Shown: positions 15,336-25,066, counted from the first letter of the stretch. The stretch is 64,000 bases of DNA from CALKZN01 sp050633585 (GCA_050633585.1 JBOEGT010000002.1:1-64000), one strand, 5' to 3'. A program made the numbers and translations. The notes: a model not told the origin generated them from the letters alone.

Positions 15336-18308
15336 TTAGCTGGTGGATGTGCCTAATTTTTGTTTAAAGAAATCGAACATGTCTTTAATGGCTTCTGAGC
15401 TTTTACGGATGTAATGTTCAATATTAGGTGTTTCAATGGTGTTTTCAGAAAGCGTATTTAAAGAGGTTTCTCTAATTGATTTTGAAGCGAGTAATTGAGG
15501 TGTTTGTGGTAAATCTCTTAGAAGGCGGTTTTTTTCTACAAATGTTTTTGTATAGGTGTAAATTTCTTGTAAGTTGATTTTATCATCTTTATTTTCATCA
15601 GCTTTTCCTTCCAATGCTTGAAGTAAAGCATATGTGAAAAGGCCTTGACCTGCTGGAGGGTATTCTTGAGACTGCTCACTGCCAGTTGATGCTGATAATA
15701 AACCAAAAGAAACGGCTGCCGAACGTTTTGCTAATGAACCAAAGTCAAAATTACCTTTAATTTTTTGAGCTTCACAGGTGTCAACAATTAACATCCGCCT
15801 ACCTGCTGAATTTCGCATGCCCTCAAGAAAGCTATCCCATCGAATCAGGGAGTCTGCATCCCGTTGGTTGTTTTCAATGACTCCGACTAAGTCAGAAAGA
15901 TTGCCATCGCTAGGCACCATAAAGTAATCGCCTGCTTTATTGCTAATGCCATGTGCGGCGATATATAAAATGACAGTGTCATTGGCTGTTGATTGATTAA
16001 GGAATGATAGAGACTCTAAAATATTCTTCTTGCTCGGGGTTTCTCCCTCTAAATCACTGAGTATTTTGATGTGAGTTTTTTTGTATTGATACTGAGATGT
16101 TTTTAATAAATTCGAGACAGCCACAGCATCTTGTGCAGCAAAATTCAGGCTGTTTTCGGGCATAGAGCTTAATTCATTGACGCCAATCGCCAGTAAGTAT
16201 AAATCTCCTTTTTGTTCACGTTGCTGAGTTTTTGATTCAATAAATAAGTTTGCTACTTGAAAAGAGCTTTGTGTCATTGCTTCAACACGAATATAGTTTT
16301 CTTCTGCATGAAGTGGGATTTCATGTTCTCGAATAAACGCATTTTGCTCGTTATTAGTCAGCTGACGCTCGTTAAATGGAGTCACAGGCAGGTCATTTAC
16401 AAACACAGTATATTGATCAATGGGGAGTCGCCTTTTCTCTGATTCGATGCGAATGATTGCGGTGCCTTGATTCGTCACATCCAGAAGAGAAACCTCTAAT
16501 TTAGGTGGTGCTAAGGTACGCATTCGTTGCGTACGAAACTTCTCAAATTGTCGGCTGTTATTCCAAACGCCTTGACTATCAAAATAGTCTTGGACGATAT
16601 CTGGTCGGTAAAGCAGTTTTTCAAATTGCCATGCCGAATAAAACTCTGCTGTTTCTTCCGAGCTATTATTTAATTGCCAGCCAATGTATTTATCCCCATC
16701 CGGTGAGGCGATGAAGAAACCTGGAGGTGTCCAGGCAACCCAATCTGTTGTGTTTTTATGTGGAAATAGTGCGAAAAATTCACCACCATCACTCGCTCTA
16801 TACCAACGAATGCTGCCATCTTGTAAGCCAGCGACAATTGTCTCACCATTTTGGCTGATGTTTAGTGAAACAACACTGGTCACGATAAATTGTTTCCAAA
16901 CAATGTCACCTTTTTTATTGTAGCGGCGTAATTCACTATCTAAGCCCAGCGCAAAGAAATCTTTAGTTGGTGAAATTGCTAAGGCATTACTTTCTTGATG
17001 GTTGTAGAACTTTAATGGTTTGCCGTTATAAATAGCCTTTGAGCTTAAGCGCCAATTCTTTATCTTCATAGAAGGGGTAGAGTGTATAGGCTTAAATAAC
17101 AACGGCGAAGGCGCATCTGCCAGCTTTGTTTTTCTGTCTTTGACAGAAAACTCTTGGAATTTTGTTCCTTCATCGTTTAAAGCGAAACTCACTGTGTCGG
17201 CATTGGCTGAAATATGCAATAAATGGTCTCGATTGTAATGTGAAACTATTGGCGGGGCTTTATTGAATTCAATGCTGCCATTTTGGCTGATTTTTGCGAT
17301 AGCTTGCTCAAGTGATGTATAAGCGATTCCGCCATCAGGAAGTGGTATCAGTCGAAATATTCGTTCCTTGCTTAATGGAAAGGTTTTGAGAGTACTATTT
17401 TTTCCTATATCCCAACGCGCAATTCGGTTCATTCCATCCTTTTTATAATCACCTGCGGCATACACATAGCGCCCGTCGGTAGACCAAGTGACTTGAGAAA
17501 TTGTTTCATCGCCTAAGCTTGATACATCAAGGTCTTTTAATAATGCAAATGATGTGCCATCTAGGATAGAAACGCGCTTTTTGTCGAAGTAAGCAATAGC
17601 AAGTTTGGAATTATCGGGAGACCATTGAATGGAACCAATTTCATGGCCTTTCCAAGGTTGCTGACGGTCTAATAATTCTAGGTTTTCATCATAAATATAG
17701 AAATGTTGATCAAAGCATTGCACTGCAAGACGATTGTTATCATCAAAATCAATACGGTAACTGTTTGCTGTGCAGTGATTTTTTTGAGCAATGATGCTGA
17801 GATCTTTTGTGTTATACATAATGGTTGTGCCATCAATCAATGCAGCGGCTAAACGATGCTCTGTTGGTGAAAACTCTAAGGCCGTCACACGCTCATGAAG
17901 CCCTGTGACTCGTCGTTCCATCTTCATGGTGTCAATATTGAATACATACAGAGAGATAGACTTATCCCAGCTATAACCAGTCCAACCTCCGACGACCAAT
18001 TGACGAGATTCACTAGCAACGGCTACCGAATAAAGTTGGCCTTCTTTACCTTCCGCAATGGGAATGCGCGTGGTACTGATTAAGCGTCCTGTTTGTTGAT
18101 CCCATTTGCGAATGGTACGATCATCAGAAACAGAAATAATATGCTGTTCTTGGGCGTCAAACGCGAGGTCAACTGGACGATCGATATGAGCGTTGACCTC
18201 AATTTGTGGAAAAGGTAGCGCAGGAACATCAATGACTTTACTGGATGCTGAATAAATGAAGCTCATTAGACCGAGCAGACTAATGAGCTGTTTGGCGGGG
18301 TATTTCAT
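15336..18308 (-). CDS. Exported WD40-propeller/caspase-like (C14) protein
   Basis: 990 residues. An N-terminal signal-like segment (1-23) is followed by repeated WD40-type blades (about 35-560), a small beta linker (600-690) and a caspase/metacaspase-like domain (about 700-945). The catalytic pair is visible: His786 in YIAAHG and Cys845 in VDTCEA. An EF-hand-type calcium loop, D904 to E915 (DENKDDKINLQE), follows the catalytic core, suggesting Ca2+ control. It is the third gene of the tpsB-tpsA unit, 45 bp after tpsA with a hairpin between. An exported caspase beside a secreted adhesin suggests processing or surveillance of envelope proteins. Substrate and true location are unknown. Confidence 0.85.
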   Translation of the reverse strand: MKYPAKQLISLLGLMSFIYSASSKVIDVPALPFPQIEVNAHIDRPVDLAFDAQEQHIISVSDDRTIRKWDQQTGRLISTTRIPIAEGKEGQLYSVAVASESRQLVVGGWTGYSWDKSISLYVFNIDTMKMERRVTGLHERVTALEFSPTEHRLAAALIDGTTIMYNTKDLSIIAQKNHCTANSYRIDFDDNNRLAVQCFDQHFYIYDENLELLDRQQPWKGHEIGSIQWSPDNSKLAIAYFDKKRVSILDGTSFALLKDLDVSSLGDETISQVTWSTDGRYVYAAGDYKKDGMNRIARWDIGKNSTLKTFPLSKERIFRLIPLPDGGIAYTSLEQAIAKISQNGSIEFNKAPPIVSHYNRDHLLHISANADTVSFALNDEGTKFQEFSVKDRKTKLADAPSPLLFKPIHSTPSMKIKNWRLSSKAIYNGKPLKFYNHQESNALAISPTKDFFALGLDSELRRYNKKGDIVWKQFIVTSVVSLNISQNGETIVAGLQDGSIRWYRASDGGEFFALFPHKNTTDWVAWTPPGFFIASPDGDKYIGWQLNNSSEETAEFYSAWQFEKLLYRPDIVQDYFDSQGVWNNSRQFEKFRTQRMRTLAPPKLEVSLLDVTNQGTAIIRIESEKRRLPIDQYTVFVNDLPVTPFNERQLTNNEQNAFIREHEIPLHAEENYIRVEAMTQSSFQVANLFIESKTQQREQKGDLYLLAIGVNELSSMPENSLNFAAQDAVAVSNLLKTSQYQYKKTHIKILSDLEGETPSKKNILESLSFLNQSTANDTVILYIAAHGISNKAGDYFMVPSDGNLSDLVGVIENNQRDADSLIRWDSFLEGMRNSAGRRMLIVDTCEAQKIKGNFDFGSLAKRSAAVSFGLLSASTGSEQSQEYPPAGQGLFTYALLQALEGKADENKDDKINLQEIYTYTKTFVEKNRLLRDLPQTPQLLASKSIRETSLNTLSENTIETPNIEHYIRKSSEAIKDMFDFFKQKLGTSTS

Positions 18309-18317
18309 AACAAATTA

Positions 18318-18343
18318 GGCATTCTTCAGGAGTGAAGAATGCC
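18318..18343 (-). terminator. Intercistronic hairpin between tpsA and the caspase gene
   Basis: Perfect 11-bp arms (GGCATTCTTCA 18318-18328 and TGAAGAATGCC 18333-18343) with a 4-nt loop fill most of the 45-bp gap. On the minus strand it is followed by the weak T tract TAATTTGTT. It probably reduces, rather than stops, transcription into the caspase gene, or protects the upstream mRNA. Confidence 0.6.
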
Positions 18344-18353
18344 CCTTAAAAGT

Positions 18354-21300
18354 TTATTTAAAGCAATTTTTAAAGATGTCTTTACTGATGCTTCCACCGC
18401 GACCCATGTCTGCTGTTTCTGCGGCACTACGAATACCAGACTGTAACCAGACAAAGTGACTGCTTGTAGCACAGTTTTGAGTGACTTTTTTTGTAGATTT
18501 AGCGGCTTTTTTATCTTCTGTTTTAGCAGTAACCGCCGGTGTTTTAGTTGTAGTTTGATTGTTTTGTGTTGCGCTATTTACGATCACCACTTTTTCATTA
18601 GTAACTTTTGTAGGAATTGTGTTGTTCGTTTCTTTTGGCTGTGTTGTTAATGAATTATTTTCATTAACAGGTGCTTGTGCAACAACGGTTTGCTTTGTCG
18701 AGACTGTGTTAATCTCTTCAATCTTGTTTGTATTTTCCTCAATCGTTTCTAGTGCTGGTGAGTTATCTTGGCTTGTGGTGTCAGAAGCATTGTCATCACT
18801 TGTAGCTACTGCCGCCATAATGGTGGGTTGCTGGTCTTCAATGGTGATTGTTAATGCAGAGTCTTGTTCAATCATTTCATCCATGAGCTTGATTGGATTG
18901 CTATCTTCTTCGATGGCAAGCATGTTCTCGTTCCTCTGGGTTGAAGAAGGAACTTCCTCGACTGTTTGGAAGCCTGAATTTCTGTTTTGTGACGAGTTGG
19001 AAGAAGGCTTTGTTTCTCTTGGTGATGCTGTTTCTTCGGTTCCTGTCACAACAATAATCATTGGTTCTGCTTCGGTTTGGGCTTGCTCGGCAAATGATTG
19101 CGTAGTTTGAGCTCTGCGCTCAGGTGATGGCACTTGAGTTTGGTCATTCATTTTGTCAATGAAAAGTTCAATAAGTGGCGTTTCTGAGGAGTCTGTCAGG
19201 TTATGTTGAGTCTCAGGCGCTACTACAGTTTCCACTATCTCTTGCGATGTAATTTCAGGAGTTGTTAACTCAACTGGCGCAATAGCCGTTGATTGCGCAT
19301 TAGGCTCAGCGTTACCCGACGGGACGTCTACCGAAGATTCGATTGAAGGAGCTTTATTGTCAGAGATGACTGAATTCACTTGTTGAATTGCTGTGTCAAT
19401 GTTGGTATTGCTGGAAAAGGCTTCGCTGGAAGGCAATTCAGTCGTTGCAGTCTCCGTCGGTGGCGAATCTTGTTGAGTCACTACGTTATTTATTGGAGCG
19501 CTTGCCTCATTCTGAGAAGCTGTCTCGCTTGGCGCAGTCACACGTGTTTCAGGTTCTGTAATGTCAGCCACAGGAGGCTTAGTCCCAGAGTTTGGCTGCG
19601 CTGGTTGCGAGTTTTCAGTTGCTGGCGGAACAGAAGCTTGTGGTTCAGCGATCGGTTGTTCTACATCCGTTATTTCAGGTGTGGATAAAGGCGTTTCTGG
19701 GGAAGTACTCGCACCTTGACTGCCTTCGGTGTTTGTTGAAACACTGGCAGCTGTACTGCTTGTATCGTTATTGCTGTTTTCAGTAGCTGCAGGTGTTTGA
19801 GTTTGCGTGCTTGTTTCTTGCGCAGGTGCTTGAGGTGTTGACGTTTCTGAAGGACTTGTTTCAACGGTCGAGTTTTCTGGTGTGGTTGGGCTATCTAGAG
19901 GGGTGGGATCAGTCTCTGGACCTGGTTTATTTTGAAAAACTGCCTCCTCTCTATTTGTTGAGGTATCAGTAGTGTTCTCGTTCTGGTTTGGCGTATCTGT
20001 TGGTGTTTCGCTTTCAAGGTTAACCTCTGTCGTCGGGCCGTCAACCTGTTGAGGTTTAATGGTGGTGTCTAGAGGTGTTTGATTAGTAGCAGGTGATATT
20101 TTATACGCAGGTGTATTTAGCGGCACCTTTTCTGTTACTGAAATTTTAGCTCCTACTGCTTGTGGTTGTGAGTTCGTTTCAGGCTTGTGGGGTGCATTTG
20201 TGCTGGTTGTTCTTGAGTCAGTTGTCGTTTCTGTTGTAGCATTTTCAGTGCTAGTACTTCCTGTTGTGCCATTTGTTTGTTCTGGTGCGCTATTATTTTC
20301 AGGGCTAGACTCTTCTTCTATTTCACTTTCAGGCCCTTTTGAAGAAATAATTTCTGAAACACTGCCACCATTAGGGTTGATTGGGCTGTTACGGTTGATG
20401 TTATTGCCTGCATCTAATGTCACATTTAATTTGCCACTGGTTGATGTGATAGGCGCATTAATATTGATATTGTTATGTGCTGTCAGCGACAGGCTTGCAT
20501 CGCCGCCTGCGGTTTTATTGATAGGTGCATTGACATCAATGTTGCCTTCGCCAGTGCCTGCGTCACTGGTTTTAATGGATACACTAGATCCTTCATTTAG
20601 GCTGTTTTCAATTAAACTGGCTCGTGCGCCATCAATAACGATATTTTCGGGATCAATTAACCATGTTCCAGCCCTACCGTTAGGTGCACTGACGTCAACA
20701 CTCGTTGAAAAATCCAAGGTGCCGGCGCTTGATGTTTCTACAAAGCCACCATTACCAGATAGTGCTCCGCCAGTGGCACTTATTTGTCCATCGACTTGAG
20801 TATTGTTGTCAGACCAGACAATAATGCGACCGCCGTCGCCTTGAGTATTGGCGTTTGCTTGAATAGTCGCACTGCTGCTGATGATGGTTTCGCTAGCGCG
20901 TTGGCGATTTCCCTTGCCTTGGAAGTCACCACCAATATGGATTGTTCCGCCGCCTGTATTGCCTGATGCATCGATAGTGCCTGTGACATTAATGGAGTTG
21001 CCTAGAACATCGATTGTTCCGCCTTTGCCGCTGGCTGTAGCATCTAGTGTGCCTGATAAATTCACACTTCCTCCATTGACTGAAATGGATTTAGCTTGAA
21101 CAACTCCAGAAATATTCACAATGTTATCAACGATGTTTCTAGCGGCTTCAGCGCTGATTAAAACTTTACCTCCAGATGCGGTGATAGTGCCTGTGTTTTG
21201 CGCTAAGCTTTGTGCAACCTTGTCATCAACCGCAAGTTTAATTAAGCCATCACCATATAAGTCGACGGTAAAAGTGTTACCAGATACTAACGCAACGCGC

Positions 21301-21887
21301 CCTAATTTAGCTTGAATGACGCCACTGTTGCGAACGGTTGGCGCGACTAATGCGACCAAACCGCCTTGTTTGACTGTGATGTTTCCCTCATTAACGATAG
21401 AACCTGAACCTGATCCAGTAAATTCAAATTTGCCATTCATGAAATCTGAGTCATTGATGTCTGATGTGCTGGCAATTAGCCCAGCCACATCAACAGTTGC
21501 GTTTTTACCAAATACAATCCCATTCGGGTTAATTAAGAACACCTGACCGTTTGCGGTCAATGCGCCTTGAATATCGGAAACAGAACCGCCAGTGACTCGG
21601 TTTAACGCTACTGATGAACTTCTGGGTTGGTTAAAGTTGACTCGTTCACCTTGTTTAATGCTGAAGCTATCCCAATTAATAATTGCTTTATCGGAACTTT
21701 GGTTGATATCAATACGTGTGTTAGACGTTTGCTCAATTGTTGCACTGCCTTGAGTGACTCGTCCGCCAGTAGGTGCAGCCATCATAATGTGTGGCATTGA
21801 GATTGTGATAGCGACTGCTGAAAGAGTGCTAGCGAGCTTTGTAAGTCTTAACTGTTTCATCGTTTTTTTCTGTCTACTTTTTCGCAT
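18354..21887 (-). CDS. Two-partner-secretion exoprotein (TpsA, FHA-type) with long S/T/P/E-rich stalk
   Basis: 1177 residues. An extended signal peptide (1-38) leads into the TPS/filamentous-haemagglutinin N-terminal domain, with the hallmark NPNGI at 120-124, and beta-helix-like repeats to about residue 510. Residues 515-1130 are low-complexity, rich in Ser, Thr, Pro, Glu and Asn, like a disordered stalk. The only two cysteines are Cys1139 and Cys1175, near the C-terminus, as in HMW1-type proteins where a C-terminal disulphide loop keeps the exoprotein on its transporter. The AAGGA about 9 nt upstream favours the long start over the internal Met10. It lies 38 bp after tpsB, its likely export pore. 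Confidence 0.88.
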   Translation of the reverse strand: MRKSRQKKTMKQLRLTKLASTLSAVAITISMPHIMMAAPTGGRVTQGSATIEQTSNTRIDINQSSDKAIINWDSFSIKQGERVNFNQPRSSSVALNRVTGGSVSDIQGALTANGQVFLINPNGIVFGKNATVDVAGLIASTSDINDSDFMNGKFEFTGSGSGSIVNEGNITVKQGGLVALVAPTVRNSGVIQAKLGRVALVSGNTFTVDLYGDGLIKLAVDDKVAQSLAQNTGTITASGGKVLISAEAARNIVDNIVNISGVVQAKSISVNGGSVNLSGTLDATASGKGGTIDVLGNSINVTGTIDASGNTGGGTIHIGGDFQGKGNRQRASETIISSSATIQANANTQGDGGRIIVWSDNNTQVDGQISATGGALSGNGGFVETSSAGTLDFSTSVDVSAPNGRAGTWLIDPENIVIDGARASLIENSLNEGSSVSIKTSDAGTGEGNIDVNAPINKTAGGDASLSLTAHNNININAPITSTSGKLNVTLDAGNNINRNSPINPNGGSVSEIISSKGPESEIEEESSPENNSAPEQTNGTTGSTSTENATTETTTDSRTTSTNAPHKPETNSQPQAVGAKISVTEKVPLNTPAYKISPATNQTPLDTTIKPQQVDGPTTEVNLESETPTDTPNQNENTTDTSTNREEAVFQNKPGPETDPTPLDSPTTPENSTVETSPSETSTPQAPAQETSTQTQTPAATENSNNDTSSTAASVSTNTEGSQGASTSPETPLSTPEITDVEQPIAEPQASVPPATENSQPAQPNSGTKPPVADITEPETRVTAPSETASQNEASAPINNVVTQQDSPPTETATTELPSSEAFSSNTNIDTAIQQVNSVISDNKAPSIESSVDVPSGNAEPNAQSTAIAPVELTTPEITSQEIVETVVAPETQHNLTDSSETPLIELFIDKMNDQTQVPSPERRAQTTQSFAEQAQTEAEPMIIVVTGTEETASPRETKPSSNSSQNRNSGFQTVEEVPSSTQRNENMLAIEEDSNPIKLMDEMIEQDSALTITIEDQQPTIMAAVATSDDNASDTTSQDNSPALETIEENTNKIEEINTVSTKQTVVAQAPVNENNSLTTQPKETNNTIPTKVTNEKVVIVNSATQNNQTTTKTPAVTAKTEDKKAAKSTKKVTQNCATSSHFVWLQSGIRSAAETADMGRGGSISKDIFKNCFK

Positions 21888-21925
21888 TTGACTAGTTCCT
21901 TTGAGTTTCCTTAGGGAGGTTCTTT

Positions 21926-23632
21926 TTAGAAAGTTGCTTTTAAGTTAAAAAATAATCGGCCGTCATCATTGCCTTCAGACGCAATGTCACGATTGTTAGG
22001 GAGTGCATATTCCAAGCTACCTGAAATATATTTGCCTGTGCGGTAGCGAATGCCGAAGCCATAGGATGACAATGACTCTCGGTCTTCTTGGCCAACGCTA
22101 GGTGCATTACGCTTGATTTCACCGCCATCAAGAAAGCTATAAGCTACGATATTGCGAAACCAATAGTCGGGCAATGACTTAGAAAAACGTAACTCAATTC
22201 TTCCTGCGATACCTGTATCGCCAATAATTTCAGAAGAATCATAGGCGCCACCAAAATTTTTCCCGCCCACGCCAAATTGTTCCGCGCTGAGTAAGTTGTC
22301 ATTACTATATTGGCCATTTAGGCTGAATAATAATGACCAGTGGGGAGCGATAGATTGTAGTCGAGCAGCATATAAATTCAGCTTGCGATATTTTGGGTCT
22401 CCCAGCTCTCTTGACAGTTGAGAATCACCTAATTCCGAGGCATTCAAGATGTCTAGGCCTTGACTAAACTCTACATCTATTAAATTAATGCCACGAAATG
22501 AGTCAATATTGTCAAAAACAGCGCCGAGGCGAATTGATCGGATTCTGTCTTCTGTTGACAGAGATTCTGAGTTTTCAGCACTACTTAAACGCGTTGATTC
22601 ATTGTTGTAAATATCCAGATGACTACGCAAACTGAGGTTTTTTGTACGAGATCTAATGAAGGGGTACTCTGCTCCAATAGAAAAAGTGTTTCCACGACTT
22701 TCAATTTCTAAGATTTCAAGCTCTCCGCCGGGCTGGCTTCTTGATGTTGTGACTGCGGTTACTAAATGCCAGCCATTATTGCCAATTGGAGAGTCATTTC
22801 TTAGGCTAATATAGTTTAATTCGCTGTTTCCTGTAGAGACGACTGTGAGATTATTTGCATCAAATGCATTAAAAATATTATTGATACTGACTTGGGCTGT
22901 GAGCCTTTCTGGACCAACAATTTCTGTTCCTCTATTTTCAATATCAAAAGAGGCATCATAGTTCTTTTCAGTAATATTTAGTGTGATGTCAGCAGCACCT
23001 TGTGTTTGAGATGGCGCTAAAGTGGCTGAAAAGTTCACACCGCCAAAATCATTTAAAATCAATAAATAACGTTCAAGGATGTCTGCACGTAAAGGTTGGG
23101 ATTTCTGAATTTTTTGAGTGATTTTTGCTATGCGTTTCGCTTGTTTTTCGCTGACACCAGATAGATTGATATCACTGATAAAACCTTCCACAACTTGAAT
23201 TGTTGCGATGCCATCGTCATCAATTTTCTGAGCAGGTACCAAGGCTTGAGAAAGAATGTACCCTTGATTGCGGTAGTAAACAGTTAATTCATTGGCGATC
23301 GTGTATAAATCAGCTAATGAAATGTTTTTGTTTATAAAAGCGCTAAACTGTTTACCGAGAAATGCCTGATCAAATACAGAAACGCCTAAAAACTGAATGC
23401 CGTTAAGTTGAAAGGTGATTTCGTTAGCTCCCTCTGGTGCGATTAGATCTTGTTGCCCCGGAATAAACGCTTTTGCATTTGATTTTGGTATACGTAATGT
23501 TTTGAACTCTTGTTCAATGCGGCCAGGTTGAGCTGAATCTGGAATAGCTTCCATTGATTTGGCTGGCATGGATGCATTCAAAAAAATAAGACTAACTAAC
23601 GTTAGTGTTAACTTGTACGTGTGTTTTCCCAA
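21926..23632 (-). CDS. Two-partner-secretion outer-membrane transporter (TpsB, ShlB/FhaC family)
   Basis: About 568 residues. Signal peptide, two POTRA domains (about 60-215, with the POTRA phrases GVSVFDQAFLG and YYRNQGYIL), then an Omp85-type 16-strand barrel ending in the terminal Phe of KATF. It exports the adjacent TpsA. An ATG at 23674 gives a 582-aa form but lies only 6 bp after the -10 element of promoter D, leaving no room for a leader. TTG 23632, with GGGGA 7 nt upstream, yields a normal signal peptide, so I prefer it. A leaderless start at 23674 remains possible. Confidence 0.87.
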   Translation of the reverse strand: MGKHTYKLTLTLVSLIFLNASMPAKSMEAIPDSAQPGRIEQEFKTLRIPKSNAKAFIPGQQDLIAPEGANEITFQLNGIQFLGVSVFDQAFLGKQFSAFINKNISLADLYTIANELTVYYRNQGYILSQALVPAQKIDDDGIATIQVVEGFISDINLSGVSEKQAKRIAKITQKIQKSQPLRADILERYLLILNDFGGVNFSATLAPSQTQGAADITLNITEKNYDASFDIENRGTEIVGPERLTAQVSINNIFNAFDANNLTVVSTGNSELNYISLRNDSPIGNNGWHLVTAVTTSRSQPGGELEILEIESRGNTFSIGAEYPFIRSRTKNLSLRSHLDIYNNESTRLSSAENSESLSTEDRIRSIRLGAVFDNIDSFRGINLIDVEFSQGLDILNASELGDSQLSRELGDPKYRKLNLYAARLQSIAPHWSLLFSLNGQYSNDNLLSAEQFGVGGKNFGGAYDSSEIIGDTGIAGRIELRFSKSLPDYWFRNIVAYSFLDGGEIKRNAPSVGQEDRESLSSYGFGIRYRTGKYISGSLEYALPNNRDIASEGNDDGRLFFNLKATF

Positions 23633-23679
23633 TGGAGTGTCCCCAAAACAATCAATATAAAATCTATGTATCATCCTTA

Positions 23680-23705
23680 AACGACACAGAATTAAAAAAG
23701 TTTTA
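23680..23705 (-). promoter_or_regulatory. ECF-type promoter D (tpsB-tpsA-caspase operon)
   Basis: Minus strand: TAAAACTTTTT, 11 nt, CGTTT, with the same 14-nt spacing between AACTT and CGTT. It is the closest to a gene of the five and argues against the longest tpsB start. Confidence 0.8.
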
Positions 23706-23881
23706 AAATTGAGCGTTATTTTTTTTGTTGAGCTCTTTCATTCAATATTAATGACAGCTTTTAACATGTGAAAACGCAATCATTAAATGAAATTTACGTA
23801 ATGGCTATGTATACATTGACTGGGTTGTATAGTTGCTAACTTTTTGATTTTTAGATAAATAAAAATTAATTTAAAGAAAGG

Positions 23882-23906
23882 AAAACTTTTTATAATCTGG
23901 CTCGTT
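23882..23906 (+). promoter_or_regulatory. ECF-type promoter E (anti-sigma/sigma operon)
   Basis: Plus strand: AAAACTTTTT, 11 nt, CGTTA, spacing again exactly 14 nt between AACTT and CGTT. It lies 117 bp before the anti-sigma gene and implies that the sigma factor stimulates its own synthesis. Confidence 0.78.
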
Positions 23907-24022
23907 ATTATTATCAATAAAGCAGCTTTTTTTGGATATTATTCAAGAAGTTTGCTGTTCAGTTTGAATTGAAACTTGATTCTGCGGTGTTAAGCATGAA
24001 GAAAAAAAGATAGAGTCGCGAT

Positions 24023-25066
24023 ATGACTAAAAAAGAAACTGATCACTATGATGTTAGTGATCTATATAAACGTTATCAAGAGGAGCGGGATGCCATGCCT
24101 TCTGCTGCTCTAAGAGAAATAATGTGTGCCGCTGATCCTGGGTTTAAACAGCAAGAGGTTGAAGATATTGATGCACAAGAAAGCTCAATACAAACAATTT
24201 TGCAATTAGCGAAGGAATCTTCTGATGATAGATGCAGGAGCGAAGATCGGGTAAATCAATCTACGAAATTACTCCCGTCGTTTTCATTGATGACAACAAT
24301 ACGCCAGTTTTTACAAGGGCTCATGCAACCCGGTTTTGGTTTACCTAATCAGGCTTTTGCAGTTGTACCAGTATTTGCTGTAATAGTTGTTGTAATGCTT
24401 ACTTTAGTCCCTAAGCCATCCAATGACGTGCATTTTTTTGATGTGGCGTATCTAGAGGATTGTCATCATTGTCGTCAATTAGCACTGAGTAGTACAACTA
24501 AAATCCGCAATATTGATTTGTCACAAACTCGTATATCGTCAACGAGCGGAGCAGCTAAATTTGGGCGACTGGCGATAGATTTGAATGTATTAAATTTATC
24601 GGAAGACGCAGGCGATATTTTGGCTAAAAAAGCTATTATTAATACCATTAAGAAAGTTGCTATTGAAAAAAATAATCTTGTTATTGAGGAGTATTTCTCA
24701 GCAATGAATGGTGTGTCAGATTTATCAACGAAAGAGGTAAATGCCGCAGTGCAGTTCTTGAATAAGTCCTTCAGTGGACACGCTGATAATGACTTATATC
24801 GTGTAGGCCAATGGCTCGAACGTTTGCGCCTAACCTATGAAAATGGACGATCGGCGGAGAGTGATCAATTTTCAAGTTTGCAATTAGCTTTTGAAGATTT
24901 TGATGTGGTCAGGCAGGACATGCTTGCCAATTCGTCTGTTCATTCCAGCGTTCATGAAAGCTTTGAAAAATTGTCAAAATTTTCTTCGTTGAAAGTATTG
25001 AGTGTTCAGCAGGCGAATGATTTATCTGCGATTGTTAAAAATATGACATCATTACTGGACATGTAA
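24023..25066 (+). CDS. Probable membrane-bound anti-sigma factor
   Basis: 347 residues, no family recognised with certainty. A cytoplasmic N-terminus of about 105 residues has a short helix of the kind seen in anti-sigma factors (MPSAALREIM near 25-34). A single transmembrane segment follows (about 110-129). The helical outer domain of about 215 residues starts with a CHHC motif (147-150) that could sense redox state or metal. It lies 55 bp before the ECF sigma gene and is the first gene of that operon. The anti-sigma role is inferred from topology and neighbour. Confidence 0.6.
   Translation: MTKKETDHYDVSDLYKRYQEERDAMPSAALREIMCAADPGFKQQEVEDIDAQESSIQTILQLAKESSDDRCRSEDRVNQSTKLLPSFSLMTTIRQFLQGLMQPGFGLPNQAFAVVPVFAVIVVVMLTLVPKPSNDVHFFDVAYLEDCHHCRQLALSSTTKIRNIDLSQTRISSTSGAAKFGRLAIDLNVLNLSEDAGDILAKKAIINTIKKVAIEKNNLVIEEYFSAMNGVSDLSTKEVNAAVQFLNKSFSGHADNDLYRVGQWLERLRLTYENGRSAESDQFSSLQLAFEDFDVVRQDMLANSSVHSSVHESFEKLSKFSSLKVLSVQQANDLSAIVKNMTSLLDM

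Larger units (their letters stand above)
23675..24022. other. Divergent regulatory region between tpsB and the sigma operon (348 bp)
   Basis: Very AT-rich and without a gene. It contains promoter D facing left and promoter E facing right, about 180 bp apart. Nothing else is recognisable. Confidence 0.75.

Noticed and set aside
18325..18356. AAACTTTT on the minus strand at the end of tpsA as a separate caspase promoter
   Set aside because: The position 14 nt downstream reads TCAC rather than CGTT, so it fails the fixed pattern.
18559..20799. Long plus-strand open frames (for example 18559-19110 and 20185-20799) opposite tpsA
   Set aside because: They are antisense shadows of the low-complexity Ser/Thr/Pro/Glu coding region, without ribosome sites or recognisable products.
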